Shown here in pieces: positions 1 through 8,130 of a stretch of 58,174 nucleotides of DNA (the stretch's first letter is position 1; each line of letters begins with the position of its first letter). A program made the position numbers and the translations under genes. The notes beneath the pieces are model-generated. The model made no database searches, was not told the origin of the DNA, and saw only the letters and a list, made by a program, of their open reading frames with translations. This DNA comes from a virus, in the IMG/VR virus record IMGVR_UViG_3300032309_000708, positions 1 to 58,174 of that record; one strand, written 5' to 3'.

Positions 1-5
1 GTCAT
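1..5 (-). CDS. start codon of a gene running off the left edge
   Basis: On the minus strand an ATG lies at positions 5-3, two bases after the VRR-NUC stop codon (10-8). Only ATGAC is visible, so the product cannot be identified. The position suits the next gene of the same operon. SNF2-type helicases commonly follow VRR-NUC genes in phages, and an SNF2 gene lacking its 5' end lies at the other edge of this window. That connection is inference. Confidence 0.35.
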
Positions 6-7
6 GG

Positions 8-295
8 CTACACACCATCTAACCATTCGACAATGTCTATCACGTTGGTTTCGTTTATGACAAAGGCTACCCCACCTGCGTCACGTATATGTTGTAGTTC
101 TCTTTCTTGTAATGCGGTTGTCTTGCCAGCACCTGCCTTTGTTTCTATAGCAAAGAAGTAACCGCGGTAACAACCTACTATGTCAGGTATACCGCTTCTT
201 CCATACCCACCAGTAGCGGGCATGAAGTGATACACGTCACGTTTGATTAACTCTGCACGAACTTTGATTTTGACTTTGCCTTCTGGTGTGGACAT
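8..295 (-). CDS. VRR-NUC domain nuclease
   Basis: Small PD-(D/E)XK nuclease of the VRR-NUC family, 95 residues. These enzymes cleave branched or flapped DNA and in phages commonly sit beside SNF2 helicases. Visible signature: GRSGIPDIVGCYRG, then FAIETKAGAGKTTALQ, the family's D-x(n)-E-x-K core, followed by a hydrophobic helix-strand ending in VEWLDG. I start at the ATG of MSTPEG (295) rather than 352 because an AGGAGA ribosome site lies just upstream of it. The gene has its own promoter and is separated from the preceding gene by a terminator, so it may be expressed differently from the rest of the block. Confidence 0.88.
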   Translation of the reverse strand: MSTPEGKVKIKVRAELIKRDVYHFMPATGGYGRSGIPDIVGCYRGYFFAIETKAGAGKTTALQERELQHIRDAGGVAFVINETNVIDIVEWLDGV

Positions 296-323
296 CACTT
301 CTCCTATGGCTACAGGTATACAT

Positions 324-352
324 AGTATAGGGAAATGAAGAGAGGAGCGCAA
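324..352 (-). promoter_or_regulatory. sigma70-like promoter for VRR-NUC
   Basis: Minus strand -35 TTGCGC (352-347), 17-base spacer, -10 TATACT (329-324). It lies 29 bases upstream of the VRR-NUC ATG and directly after a terminator, so independent transcription makes sense. Called by eye. Confidence 0.5.
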
Positions 353-375
353 GAAATATTTAAAATATTTTTAGG

Positions 376-416
376 CATAAAAAAAGGACATAGTTACGTT
401 AAGTAAGTATGTCCTT
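376..416 (-). terminator. rho-independent terminator ending the minus-strand operon
   Basis: On the minus strand the 9-bp stem AAGGACATA/TATGTCCTT (416-408 with 392-384, 15-base loop) is followed by a T run. A second hairpin, AGGGGA/TCCCCT (420-436), sits between it and the preceding gene. It separates the gene at 446-1348 from VRR-NUC. Confidence 0.75.
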
Positions 417-445
417 GAAAGGGGAGGGAGTCCCCTGAATAAACA

Positions 446-1348
446 CTAGCAAGTCGTTAGTATATCACCACTCATTAAGAAGTACCAAACATTATCATCA
501 CTTCTGTTGTGTATCTTTACACCTACGTGCGCAACAGGTTGCCGTTCGTCAACTATCTTAAGAATAGAAAACTTAGCTTGATATACCTCTGGTAAATCGT
601 AAGACGATTCAATAGTTCGATAGGTGTTATTAGCTAGATCCGCAACTGCCAACTTGCCGTTTACCTCACCTACTAGCAAACCATCTTTCTTACATAGTGA
701 TTCGTTGATACTAACAGCTAGCTTGGCGGTGTCTAGGTCTTTCAATACCGACTCTTTATCTAGCTCATTACTAATAGCTTTCGGTATCTCAATATCCTGC
801 TCACCATTTTTCATACGTCTAAAGTATTCGACTACCTCCAACCCCGAATCGTCTAGCACTTTATTTACAGAACGTGCAGACCAGTACGTCATGTTGCTAG
901 TTTCGCCACTAATATTTTCGTAACACTTATGAACCATGTTAGCTTCAGGAGAAGTAACAAAAACTTTCAGGCAACGCTTCAACGCTTCCTTTGCATCTTT
1001 TGTTTTCTTCGTATCATTACGACCATTGTTCAGCCGGTGCTTATCCGACCTAATCTGATAGACGGTTTCCTTTGTATTACTACGATACACCTCATCGCTA
1101 ACACGAATGTAACCGACTTCTTCTATGCCGTTGTAGACTTTGACACAATTAATAAACTTAACCCATTCTGAATCTTCTATAAGATTAGCTTTGTCATCGT
1201 ACTTAGAACACTTAACAAGGTGCTGAGTATAATCATGTGCCACGAATGACAGCGATGGCATCTTCATGAATACGGTTTCCAGAAACGCATCTAGCTTCCG
1301 GCTAACTTCCATGTCTACAAAGCCTTCCTTATTTCTTTCTACTATCAT
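446..1348 (-). CDS. hypothetical phage protein
   Basis: I do not recognise this 300-residue protein. It is soluble, with no membrane segment or known catalytic motif visible. Lysine-rich helices occupy the middle, and the C-terminal half looks mixed alpha/beta (VGEVNGKLAVADLANN, then QPVAHVGVKIHNR). The start is the ATG at 1348, which has AAGGAGAAA upstream; a longer reading from 1366 would overlap the previous stop and lacks such a site. It is the last gene before a strong terminator, 11 bases after the gene at 1360-2253. It probably belongs to the same module as the MoxR/vWA genes upstream, by position only. Confidence 0.75.
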   Translation of the reverse strand: MIVERNKEGFVDMEVSRKLDAFLETVFMKMPSLSFVAHDYTQHLVKCSKYDDKANLIEDSEWVKFINCVKVYNGIEEVGYIRVSDEVYRSNTKETVYQIRSDKHRLNNGRNDTKKTKDAKEALKRCLKVFVTSPEANMVHKCYENISGETSNMTYWSARSVNKVLDDSGLEVVEYFRRMKNGEQDIEIPKAISNELDKESVLKDLDTAKLAVSINESLCKKDGLLVGEVNGKLAVADLANNTYRTIESSYDLPEVYQAKFSILKIVDERQPVAHVGVKIHNRSDDNVWYFLMSGDILTTC

Positions 1349-1359
1349 ATTTTTTCTCC

Positions 1360-2253
1360 TTACCATTCGAATTTGTTAAGTATTGCATCAACCTTCTCTT
1401 TGACACCTTGACGGATATGGTCGCTGTCTTTCAGGTCTTCCATATCCGTACCTTTGATTGCTGCTTCTAAGCTAGCACGAGCGCTTTCTAACTCTGGGTC
1501 TTTGGCTACGTTTAAGTTCTTCAACAGCACCAGCAGCTCATCGGCATTTGATAGCAGAGTAGAGTGAAAGACTTTGCGACCACCCTCATCGGTATCGGTT
1601 AGTCTCTCGCTCATGTGAACTAAGCACTCATGCAACCTACCCCATATCTCTCGCATCGCATTATCAACACGACCTTGAAAGTGTTGCTCGTACTGCGTTA
1701 CTAACTCAGCTTTTGCTTGTTCGTTGATGTCAATACGAAAATCCCCTGCTGTCGGCACAGGTGATAATGCATACGTGAACCCGAACTTCTTAGCTACCGC
1801 TTCCTGAGAAGGATACTCATCTCGATCAAAGAGATCACCCAGCTGAAAAGCTGCCGCTGCTATCAGAGTAGGATACTGCTGAACAAAATTTTCAACGAGC
1901 TTATCGAAGTTACGCTTATGCTCATCAAGCTGTGACTTGTACTTACCATACAGATGTTCTGCTGTTACGATACGCAAACCACTATCTGACCAAGGCAAGG
2001 TGTTCAGGTTATTCCACAGTCGCACGTTAGCTGCATACTTAACTACCGCTTCCAATGCGGGACTACCTGCTAACAGGTTCTTGTTGTAGTTACCTGCTTT
2101 GACTTTTGTATTCTTACTTGCATCAACTTCCATTGATACCTTCTTATCTTTCTTTCGTGCAGTCCAACAAGATATAGAAAGCTCTACCAACATTGATGAT
2201 GAAGCTATGCCAAATGATTCGAACTTTGGCTGTTCGTTTGCTAGTGTTATCAT
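1360..2253 (-). CDS. DUF3150-like phage protein
   Basis: A 297-residue, largely helical protein. The N-terminal signature LVELSISCWTARKKDKKVS, followed by AGNYNKNLLAGSPALEAVVKYAANVR, matches from memory a widespread uncharacterised phage family that I would place near DUF3150; the family number should be checked. The function is unknown. The central region has PTAGDFRIDI, then a long helix (AKAELVTQYEQHFQGRVDNAMREIWGRL in part), and the C-terminus is charged coiled coil. It lies downstream of the MoxR ATPase and vWA protein in one operon, two bases after the ribbon-helix-helix-like gene. Such proteins may act as the third partner of MoxR/vWA pairs; this is inference from neighbourhood. Confidence 0.7.
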   Translation of the reverse strand: MITLANEQPKFESFGIASSSMLVELSISCWTARKKDKKVSMEVDASKNTKVKAGNYNKNLLAGSPALEAVVKYAANVRLWNNLNTLPWSDSGLRIVTAEHLYGKYKSQLDEHKRNFDKLVENFVQQYPTLIAAAAFQLGDLFDRDEYPSQEAVAKKFGFTYALSPVPTAGDFRIDINEQAKAELVTQYEQHFQGRVDNAMREIWGRLHECLVHMSERLTDTDEGGRKVFHSTLLSNADELLVLLKNLNVAKDPELESARASLEAAIKGTDMEDLKDSDHIRQGVKEKVDAILNKFEW

Positions 2254-2254
2254 T

Positions 2255-2440
2255 TTATTTTCCCTCGTTTAAGTTAGTTTTGTACTTAAGTATTAAATGT
2301 TCTACCACCTGAGTGACACTAGGTGTGAACCCCAACTCCTCTGCTACTGTGGACTTAATTGCTAACAACTTCTCACCTGCTTCAATACTAAGATTGATTG
2401 TTACTCTTTTGTTCTTCCCTTCTAACGTAGTGTTAGTCAT
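2255..2440 (-). CDS. ribbon-helix-helix-like small protein
   Basis: A 61-residue protein with the layout of a ribbon-helix-helix DNA-binding fold: a basic beta strand (KRVTINLSIEAGEKL), a helix, a turn (GFTPS) and a second helix (VTQVVEHLILKYK). Such proteins usually act as dimeric repressors. I start at the ATG at 2440 (MTNTTLEG), preceded by AAGGGG at suitable distance; it overlaps the end of the vWA gene by 8 bases. It may regulate its own operon or the divergent region. No operator is assigned, and the fold call rests on pattern only. Confidence 0.6.
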   Translation of the reverse strand: MTNTTLEGKNKRVTINLSIEAGEKLLAIKSTVAEELGFTPSVTQVVEHLILKYKTNLNEGK

Positions 2441-3671
2441 ATATATCCCCTTCAACTAATACAGATTGACCATACATCGGAGTGAAACTTTTGTTACCTA
2501 CCACACACCACAACACAGGCACACCTAGCTCTGCCCACTTGTCTGCTTTTGATTCACCATAGAAGTAACCATCGGTTAGCATGATTAGTGCTTGTGGTTT
2601 AATCTTGTTCTCCATCATAAACACAGGCACACATTCTGGTGTAGTACCACCACCCCCCGCAGGTTGAGTAGAGTCGGCAAAGTTTTGTACCTCAGCACCC
2701 GTATACATTTCATGTTTTGCTACGTGCGCATCCCAATACAGTAGGTCAACTATCTCAGGCATTACCTCATCACAGATTGATTTGCTTTCACCTAAGAACC
2801 TACCAAGTATCGCTCCACCGATAGAACCTGATGTGTCAACACCGATAGAGAACCGTTCTGCCTTCTCTGTTATGCAACTCGGCATTACGATATCGATGCC
2901 TAAGTATCTGCGGTTAGGTCTGCGCCATGTCGATTGGTCTCCACCTTTCACATTGGTTTTGACAAACTCACGCAACGCTTCCTTCCAATCTACCTTTGGG
3001 TGCAGCATCTCATTGATGCCACGCATCACGTTACCTTTCATCTTACCTGCTAAGATTGAACCTTCACGCAAAGCATGGTCTATCTCGTTGGATAGTTCTT
3101 GTGCTTCTTCCTCAGTAAGTTCTTCAGCACCTTCCCAATCATGGTCGTCAAGGTCACCACCACTCGGTGATTTCTTATCACCTCTACCTTCACCGTCTCT
3201 ACCTCCCTTACATTCTTTCTTCAACAACTCGTACACCTGACGTGTATCCATGTCACGATACTTCTCGTCTAGCAAACCCATCAACCTACCATCTTCGTCT
3301 CTCGGCATAGCTACGATGTCTTGTGCTTTATCTGAGTCGGCAATCTGTAAGTTAATAACATAGTCCATCGCTGCATTAGCTAGATGCGCATTCTCTTTGG
3401 CTAAGTTCTTCCACACCATCAAGTGACGATACGCTTTGTGCATAGCTTCATGCACTACTAGGAAAGCCAACTGCTTATCATCTAAGCGATCAACAAACGC
3501 ACGACCATACGTTACATCTCTACCATTGGTCTTTGCTGTCGGTGTAATCTCATCGACTACCACCTTACCTACCATGAACACACCTGAGAACAAACAAAAA
3601 TCTTTGTGTCTCATCAATTGAGAGTGCGCTCTCTCGATACGCTGCTCTGCTGTTAGTTTTTTACTGGACAT
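2433..3671 (-). CDS. vWA-like protein with HExxH metallopeptidase-like domain
   Basis: A 412-residue protein of the DUF2201 type (putative metallopeptidase domain followed by a vWA-like domain). The N-terminal part has HEAMH at residues 74-78, an HExxH zinc site. A charged glycine-rich linker (about 155-180) follows, then the vWA domain with the MIDAS motif DTSGS at 279-283 and GGGGTTPE further on. Proteins of this kind work with MoxR AAA+ ATPases, and one is encoded just upstream. The start chosen is the ATG at 3671 with an AGGGGG site five bases away; a GTG at 3677 would leave no spacing. This start region is a near copy of that of the gene at 7942-8130. Confidence 0.85.
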   Translation of the reverse strand: MSSKKLTAEQRIERAHSQLMRHKDFCLFSGVFMVGKVVVDEITPTAKTNGRDVTYGRAFVDRLDDKQLAFLVVHEAMHKAYRHLMVWKNLAKENAHLANAAMDYVINLQIADSDKAQDIVAMPRDEDGRLMGLLDEKYRDMDTRQVYELLKKECKGGRDGEGRGDKKSPSGGDLDDHDWEGAEELTEEEAQELSNEIDHALREGSILAGKMKGNVMRGINEMLHPKVDWKEALREFVKTNVKGGDQSTWRRPNRRYLGIDIVMPSCITEKAERFSIGVDTSGSIGGAILGRFLGESKSICDEVMPEIVDLLYWDAHVAKHEMYTGAEVQNFADSTQPAGGGGTTPECVPVFMMENKIKPQALIMLTDGYFYGESKADKWAELGVPVLWCVVGNKSFTPMYGQSVLVEGDIYD

Positions 3672-3912
3672 AGTCACCCCCTGTAAGTTTGTCTTCGCTT
3701 TCGAAATTGTCGTAAAGTAACTTGACTGATGAGTCTAAAGATTCCATCAATGCGTATTTATCAATCTCACAATCCATAGCTGCTTTTACTAGCACCATAG
3801 TCAATGCCATTAGCGCAGTACCAAACTCTACTTCGCTGTTAGTAAGAGTATTGGCTATCAGTAAAGCTGTACCCCTTACTTTTTCCGCTTCTTTCTCTTC
3901 ATCGCTTGTCAT
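3661..3912 (-). CDS. hypothetical small helical protein
   Basis: An 83-residue protein, predicted all-helical, with an acidic lysine-bearing N-terminus (MTSDEEKEAEKVRG) and a moderately hydrophobic centre (GTALMALTMVLVKAAMD), too polar overall to call a membrane protein. I do not recognise it. It lies between the MoxR ATPase and the vWA protein and overlaps the latter's start by 11 bases, so it is translationally coupled and may belong to that complex. Its last codons also form the ribosome-binding region of the vWA gene. Confidence 0.65.
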   Translation of the reverse strand: MTSDEEKEAEKVRGTALLIANTLTNSEVEFGTALMALTMVLVKAAMDCEIDKYALMESLDSSVKLLYDNFESEDKLTGGDYVQ

Positions 3913-3921
3913 TTCTTTCTC

Positions 3922-4983
3922 CTAGAATAAGTATTGGTTCTCACGCATCCAAGTAACGAACGAACTGCTCGTCATTAAGATGTTTTTCTTGTCTTCGTTC
4001 TTCGCTGTGGTTAAGCAGAACACAGATTGCAACTCTTTCGGTGTACGCTTTAAGTAATCAAACCATGCAGCGATGTTGCTACGCTCAATGCGTTGTACTG
4101 CACCGTAAGCCATGATGCACAATGCAGCTGACGATGTTGGTACTTTGCAGTTCTTCGGGTCTTTAATTACTTCTTCCCATGTAGGTAACGTATCTGCAAC
4201 GTCAACGTATGCAAGTAAGTCTCTCGCTGTTGATTCACCGATAGTGCCAGTCAAACCTGCAAGCAAAGCATTACGACTTATCTCACTACGTTTCCATAGC
4301 ACGTTACTAGCACGATGACCTGAACGTGGAGAGAAGTAAGACTTTTGTGGAGTCTTAGGATTAAAGATATGGTAGTTCTCTTTCTGTGACGGGTCTTTGT
4401 ATGACGCAAAGATTTGCGGATACGCTTTTGCAAACGCTAACATCTCTGGTGCGATACCTGCTGATGCACCCCACTCAATCCACTCTTCTGAATAAGGATT
4501 GCGAATAGGTACGACAGTCATACGGTTTAAGCTGTGGCTCTTTAGCAAATCACCCACACCATCGGTTAGGTTGTTACCTGCTGTGATAACAATAGAGTCT
4601 TTATGCAAGTGCATACCACCAATACGTCGCTCGTTAAGCAGTGGGTGTAGCATGTTCTGCACAGCTTGTGACGTTGGCTTAGTAAACTCGTCAAGGAAAA
4701 TACAAAGCGGTTCGTTCTTGTGAAATCCCCATACCTCGTTAGGGTACAGCGATGTTGTGCGTGTCTCATGGTTCGGCATAGGTATGCCAATGTCACCCAA
4801 CTCGGTGTTAGGTATGTCGATGTACACACCACGATAACCTGTCTTTGCTACTACCCTATCAAACATGGCAGTCTTACCAATTCCAGGTTGTCCAACTAGG
4901 TGTATCGCATTTGTTTGACCACATGAAAGAATTAACTGCTCTGCTTCTGCGAGGGATACTTCTACGTTCATGTTAACTTGCAT
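3922..4983 (-). CDS. MoxR-like AAA+ ATPase
   Basis: A 353-residue AAA+ ATPase. Walker A is GQPGIGKT (31-38), Walker B is CIFLDEF (94-100) and the sensor-1 strand is IVITAGN (131-137). The stretch SQAVQNMLHPLLNERRIGG is typical of MoxR/CbxX-type ATPases. These couple ATP hydrolysis to remodelling of a partner, usually through a vWA protein, which here lies 251 bases downstream. The start has AAGGAGAAG at good spacing. The C-terminal third is helical and less familiar. The substrate in this phage is unknown. Confidence 0.9.
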   Translation of the reverse strand: MQVNMNVEVSLAEAEQLILSCGQTNAIHLVGQPGIGKTAMFDRVVAKTGYRGVYIDIPNTELGDIGIPMPNHETRTTSLYPNEVWGFHKNEPLCIFLDEFTKPTSQAVQNMLHPLLNERRIGGMHLHKDSIVITAGNNLTDGVGDLLKSHSLNRMTVVPIRNPYSEEWIEWGASAGIAPEMLAFAKAYPQIFASYKDPSQKENYHIFNPKTPQKSYFSPRSGHRASNVLWKRSEISRNALLAGLTGTIGESTARDLLAYVDVADTLPTWEEVIKDPKNCKVPTSSAALCIMAYGAVQRIERSNIAAWFDYLKRTPKELQSVFCLTTAKNEDKKNILMTSSSFVTWMRENQYLF

Positions 4984-5021
4984 TTTACTTCTCCTTGTTT
5001 GCTAGTGATTTAAGTTTATGT

Positions 5022-6092
5022 TTACTGCGACACACTTACGTCGTGTAAATTTGTCTTTACTGCTCTCGGCATTTGTCTGCCGTATGCTATGTACTTCTGG
5101 TTTGCTGCTGATGCGGGTTTATCTTTGCTTGCTAGCTCCTTATCAAATAGCATATACGCATACTCGTATCGGATTAGGTCGTACACATACTCTCTGAACT
5201 TCTTTGGCTCACATATCAACTGCCACCGTCTACCCGCACCTGTTGTTGCTGAGATTTGTACGTGCTGTGTCCATTCACGTTTTGCTGCATGAACAGAGAG
5301 AAACTGAAACAACTGATAAAACACCTGTGTCTTGTCCTCCTCTTTAGTAAAGGTAAGTGCTGCGTCTAAGTCATCGAACCATGCTGCTCTTGAGTCCTCA
5401 CAATCATCAACACCCCGATGTTTCAAAATACTAGTGTCGGTTGTCATGCGGTTGTACTTGGTTAAATCCAACTGCGTGTCCTGATGTGTGATTGTCACGT
5501 TGTCATTAAACTTCAACAACAAAGTACCGTAGTCGATGAACTCTTTGTACTTCTTACGCAGCGTTGACATCTTTGCCTTGTTTAGGGTGTAAATGTACTC
5601 AGGTGTTCCACCTTCTACTTCTCCGTTAGGGAGAATGGTTATCCCCTCTCTGATTAAGTGATACTGCTTGTTGTTGTCGATGTAGTAATTCATCGAACGA
5701 GTACGTGCAATGCGGTCTATGAAGTAATGATTTGGATTCGGCTGAAACGTGCCTAGTCCTGCTTTGATAGCTAGACCTGTTGAACATGAGTCCCAGAGAT
5801 AATTAACTGTTTCCCCATTGCGATGTACTGACGTATGGATTTGCCCTATCTTAATAGTCCCATCAGGAAAGTACGAAATAACATCTGTGCCGTAGTAGCT
5901 GCACACCACCACGTTCTCGATGCCACCAACGGTTCGCTTCTCTATTAGGGAGCGTGTGTACCTGCGATTGCCACCCCACGGTTTTTGCCCTACAAAGGTG
6001 CTGTTCTTTTGATAAGGTCTAGTCTCATCATAGCGATGCAGCGCATCTGTATAAGTCTTTAGTACGGGTATACCGTCTGCTGTCCATACCAT
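5022..6092 (-). CDS. conserved hypothetical phage protein
   Basis: A 356-residue protein of a type I recall from other aquatic phages (N-terminus with a TYTDALHRYDETRPY-like segment, then RRYTRSLIEKRTVGGIENVVVCSYYGTDVISY). The first half looks beta-rich with YFPDGTIKI and HYFIDRIARTRS segments; the second half is helical and charged. No known catalytic motif was seen. It overlaps the preceding stop by one base (TAATG), so translation is coupled. The function is unknown; its position upstream of the MoxR ATPase suggests expression in the same early transcript. Confidence 0.7.
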   Translation of the reverse strand: MVWTADGIPVLKTYTDALHRYDETRPYQKNSTFVGQKPWGGNRRYTRSLIEKRTVGGIENVVVCSYYGTDVISYFPDGTIKIGQIHTSVHRNGETVNYLWDSCSTGLAIKAGLGTFQPNPNHYFIDRIARTRSMNYYIDNNKQYHLIREGITILPNGEVEGGTPEYIYTLNKAKMSTLRKKYKEFIDYGTLLLKFNDNVTITHQDTQLDLTKYNRMTTDTSILKHRGVDDCEDSRAAWFDDLDAALTFTKEEDKTQVFYQLFQFLSVHAAKREWTQHVQISATTGAGRRWQLICEPKKFREYVYDLIRYEYAYMLFDKELASKDKPASAANQKYIAYGRQMPRAVKTNLHDVSVSQ

Positions 6093-6304
6093 TATTCATC
6101 TCCCTTCTCTATATAGTTACGTTCAATGTGACTTGCAATTGTGTTAAGAAGAATTTGCACCGATGAAACTGCGAGTGCATCACCCTTGATTACGTGGAAC
6201 AAATCATTCATCGCTTCCTCTACTGTTTCTCTAGTAGCAAACAGATTAGATTGAATGCCCTTCGTGAACTCTTTCAGTTCTTCGGTTTTAGTTTTATCCA
6301 CCAT
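6092..6304 (-). CDS. hypothetical small helical protein
   Basis: 70 residues, helical and amphipathic (VEEAMNDLFHVIKGDALAVS), with no known motif. It overlaps the upstream gene by 11 bases and the downstream gene by one base, typical of this operon's coupled layout. Confidence 0.6.
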   Translation of the reverse strand: MVDKTKTEELKEFTKGIQSNLFATRETVEEAMNDLFHVIKGDALAVSSVQILLNTIASHIERNYIEKGDE

Positions 6305-6488
6305 TTAAATCTCCCATTGTTAAGATGTTACGGAAAACTACTTTGCCTTTCGATTCGAGGATACGTTTCCATTCCTCTGCTGCTGCCTGAGTGTTAAAGA
6401 TTGCTATCTCTTCATCACCCTCTACTAACCACACCTTCGAGACTTCCTTACAGTATGTAAGTTTGTCTTGTTCGTTATCCTGTTTCAT
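6294..6488 (-). CDS. hypothetical small protein
   Basis: 64 residues with a short beta-alpha layout: VSKVWLVEGDEEIAIF, then the helix TQAAAEEWKRILESKG, then KVVFRNI. This resembles small single-domain phage proteins that sense or modify host functions, but I do not recognise the family. Its ATG overlaps the preceding stop (ATGA), and AAGG lies eight bases upstream. Confidence 0.6.
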   Translation of the reverse strand: MKQDNEQDKLTYCKEVSKVWLVEGDEEIAIFNTQAAAEEWKRILESKGKVVFRNILTMGDLNGG

Positions 6489-6694
6489 ACGATGTGCCTT
6501 ACGAGTTGGGCGGACAATTCCGCATTTACTTTGTTTGCTACGCTACTATCAAATGCCTTAACTCCATAGAAACGAGCGAGTAACTCATTGTGGTGTTTGA
6601 TAAGCATAGATTCGTGCTCTTGTTTCGCAGCAAGACGTACCTTCTTTGCGTGTTCCATCTTTACCCAATCCCTTGTTTGTTTGCTATTCGTCAT
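6485..6694 (-). CDS. hypothetical small helical protein
   Basis: 69 residues, strongly basic and helical at the N-terminus (RDWVKMEHAKKVRLAAKQEHE), probably a coiled coil. No known domain. It overlaps both neighbours. Confidence 0.55.
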   Translation of the reverse strand: MTNSKQTRDWVKMEHAKKVRLAAKQEHESMLIKHHNELLARFYGVKAFDSSVANKVNAELSAQLVRHIV

Positions 6695-6842
6695 TCATTC
6701 CCCCCATTAATAAAGCACCGAATACTGCACCTGCCCAGAACAACATAAGCTGTTGTATATACCGACCATCTACATCAAAGCAGACAACCAGTACAACAAA
6801 TATAAATACCATTACACCCATCGTAAAAAGTCTATTGTTCAT
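6684..6842 (-). CDS. small two-helix membrane protein
   Basis: 52 residues from the ATG at 6842, preceded by GGGAGGG. Two hydrophobic stretches, FTMGVMVFIFVVLVVCF and MLFWAGAVFGALLMGG, are separated by the polar turn DVDGRYIQQ, giving a hairpin inner-membrane protein. Small membrane proteins in early phage operons often act on host membrane functions or superinfection; nothing here shows which. A longer reading from 6899 is possible but lacks a ribosome site. Confidence 0.55.
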   Translation of the reverse strand: MNNRLFTMGVMVFIFVVLVVCFDVDGRYIQQLMLFWAGAVFGALLMGGMNDE

Positions 6843-7173
6843 CTTCATTCCCTCCCATAAAAGCTGCCATGTAACCTGATATATATGCTCGCAATACACC
6901 TGCGTTTACATCATCTAATAGACAATACCCATTCACCTGTTCTTCTGCCGGAAGTCCTTCATGGTCTAAAACCTTGTCTAAAAAACCATGCTCTAACAAC
7001 TTGTCAGCTGCCATGCTATCGGTGTTCAAATGCTTCAATGCCATTTTGTAAAGACTACCTTCTTCGGCATTGATACACTTCTCTATTAGCTGCATAGCAG
7101 GGCGGTCATATCGTAATGCTCTTAGCCTTTTATACTCCCGCCTTTCAGCGTCTTTATCCTCGTCTTCAATCAT
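6832..7173 (-). CDS. hypothetical helical protein
   Basis: 113 residues, all-helical, with a charged N-terminus (DEDKDAERREYKRLRALR) and a more hydrophobic C-terminus (AGVLRAYISGYMAAFMGG). No family recognised. It overlaps the upstream gene by four bases (ATGA) and the downstream gene by 11. Confidence 0.6.
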   Translation of the reverse strand: MIEDEDKDAERREYKRLRALRYDRPAMQLIEKCINAEEGSLYKMALKHLNTDSMAADKLLEHGFLDKVLDHEGLPAEEQVNGYCLLDDVNAGVLRAYISGYMAAFMGGNEDEQ

Positions 7174-7472
7174 TTCTTTTTACCTTTCTGTTTCTCCATC
7201 TTTTCCACCCAATCAAGCGCAGCTTGGAAACCACTCAGGAAAGTTTCTTCCATATCATCGTAGTTAAACAATGCTTCCTTGCCACCTTTGTCGCCCTCGT
7301 TATGCAACTGTTGAACACCTTCATCGTCTATTGAGAACTCAGGGTCGTAGTTATCCCATGCCTTGTAAGCAGCTTTTAGTCTTGGCAAAACGAGAACGAA
7401 TTCATTTGGCTCTCCCTCGACTGGCAATATGTCGTAGGCTTTGTTTTCTGTGTTGTATGTTTTGGTTGTCAT
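7170..7472 (-). CDS. hypothetical small protein
   Basis: 100 residues: an N-terminal beta segment (NEFVLVLPRLKAAYKAW), an acidic middle and a lysine-rich C-terminal tail (EKMEKQKGKKK). No known motif. Coupled by a four-base overlap to its neighbour upstream. Confidence 0.6.
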   Translation of the reverse strand: MTTKTYNTENKAYDILPVEGEPNEFVLVLPRLKAAYKAWDNYDPEFSIDDEGVQQLHNEGDKGGKEALFNYDDMEETFLSGFQAALDWVEKMEKQKGKKK

Positions 7473-7702
7473 TTAACTAACCCTCCTTTGTTGTTGATAC
7501 CGATAGCAACTTCTCTGGCAGTTTCGGCTGTGAAGAACATTGCGCCTTGTTTGTGTGGTGTTAATACAGTCCACGATTTTCTTGCTGCTTCGGCAGCAGC
7601 ATCACCGCAGGGTAAACAAGTTTTTCTACCAATCTTCCATCGCTCAAACTCGTACTCTGCTCCACACATCATGCACTCTGGTGTATGTGTGACTTCAATC
7701 AT
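7469..7702 (-). CDS. zinc-ribbon protein
   Basis: 77 residues with four cysteines as CMMC (10-13) and CLPC (29-32), a zinc-ribbon/treble-clef arrangement, followed by a beta-alpha segment (AMFFTAETAREVAIGI). It probably binds nucleic acid or a host protein. It belongs to a group of two zinc-ribbon genes at the head of this operon. The function is unknown. Confidence 0.65.
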   Translation of the reverse strand: MIEVTHTPECMMCGAEYEFERWKIGRKTCLPCGDAAAEAARKSWTVLTPHKQGAMFFTAETAREVAIGINNKGGLVK

Positions 7703-7949
7703 CTTTAACTCCCTTCTTCGCTAGGAAATCCTCTAATGCTATGAGAAGCTGCGTTTGTTCATCTCTCGCTTGCAGATACAAGTCTTTGTGCTCGTATTTG
7801 AATGGAGATTTGTACTTGAGGTGTTTTACACACAAGGTAAGCAGTTTTGTCATATTGGCATCAAACTCCTTGAAGTTATCTAATATGCTTTGCACTTTGG
7901 CTTTTACTTCTGCTCTGTTCTTTTCGTATGCTGCTTTGTCTTCAATCAT
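7695..7949 (-). CDS. hypothetical small helical protein
   Basis: 84 residues, helical, with heptad-like spacing (AEVKAKVQSILDNFKEF and QTQLLIALEDFLAKKG), so a coiled coil is likely. No known motif. It overlaps both neighbours by eight bases. Confidence 0.6.
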   Translation of the reverse strand: MIEDKAAYEKNRAEVKAKVQSILDNFKEFDANMTKLLTLCVKHLKYKSPFKYEHKDLYLQARDEQTQLLIALEDFLAKKGVKDD

Positions 7950-8130
7950 GGTTCGAATCCCTATCTGTTGTTTGCAGGTTTTGCTGCTCTGCTATGCAAT
8001 CTTCCCTTGTGCTGCATGCCTGACATACTGTGTGACCGAATGCCATGCGATTCTTGCCGATGGTGTTGACCTTGCAGTTTCGGCAAATGTTCGGGTTGCG
8101 TGTGTTGTGTGGTTTGATTCGCTTGGACAT
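7942..8130 (-). CDS. zinc-ribbon protein, first gene of the minus-strand operon
   Basis: 62 residues with CRNC (16-19) and CQAC (36-39), a basic N-terminus (SKRIKPHNTRN) and a polar tail. The start is the ATG at 8130 with AAGGGG upstream; an upstream extension to 8199 has no ribosome site. It is the first gene after the strong promoter at 8219-8247. The start region is 26/29 identical to that of the vWA gene at 3671. Confidence 0.65.
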   Translation of the reverse strand: MSKRIKPHNTRNPNICRNCKVNTIGKNRMAFGHTVCQACSTREDCIAEQQNLQTTDRDSNHD

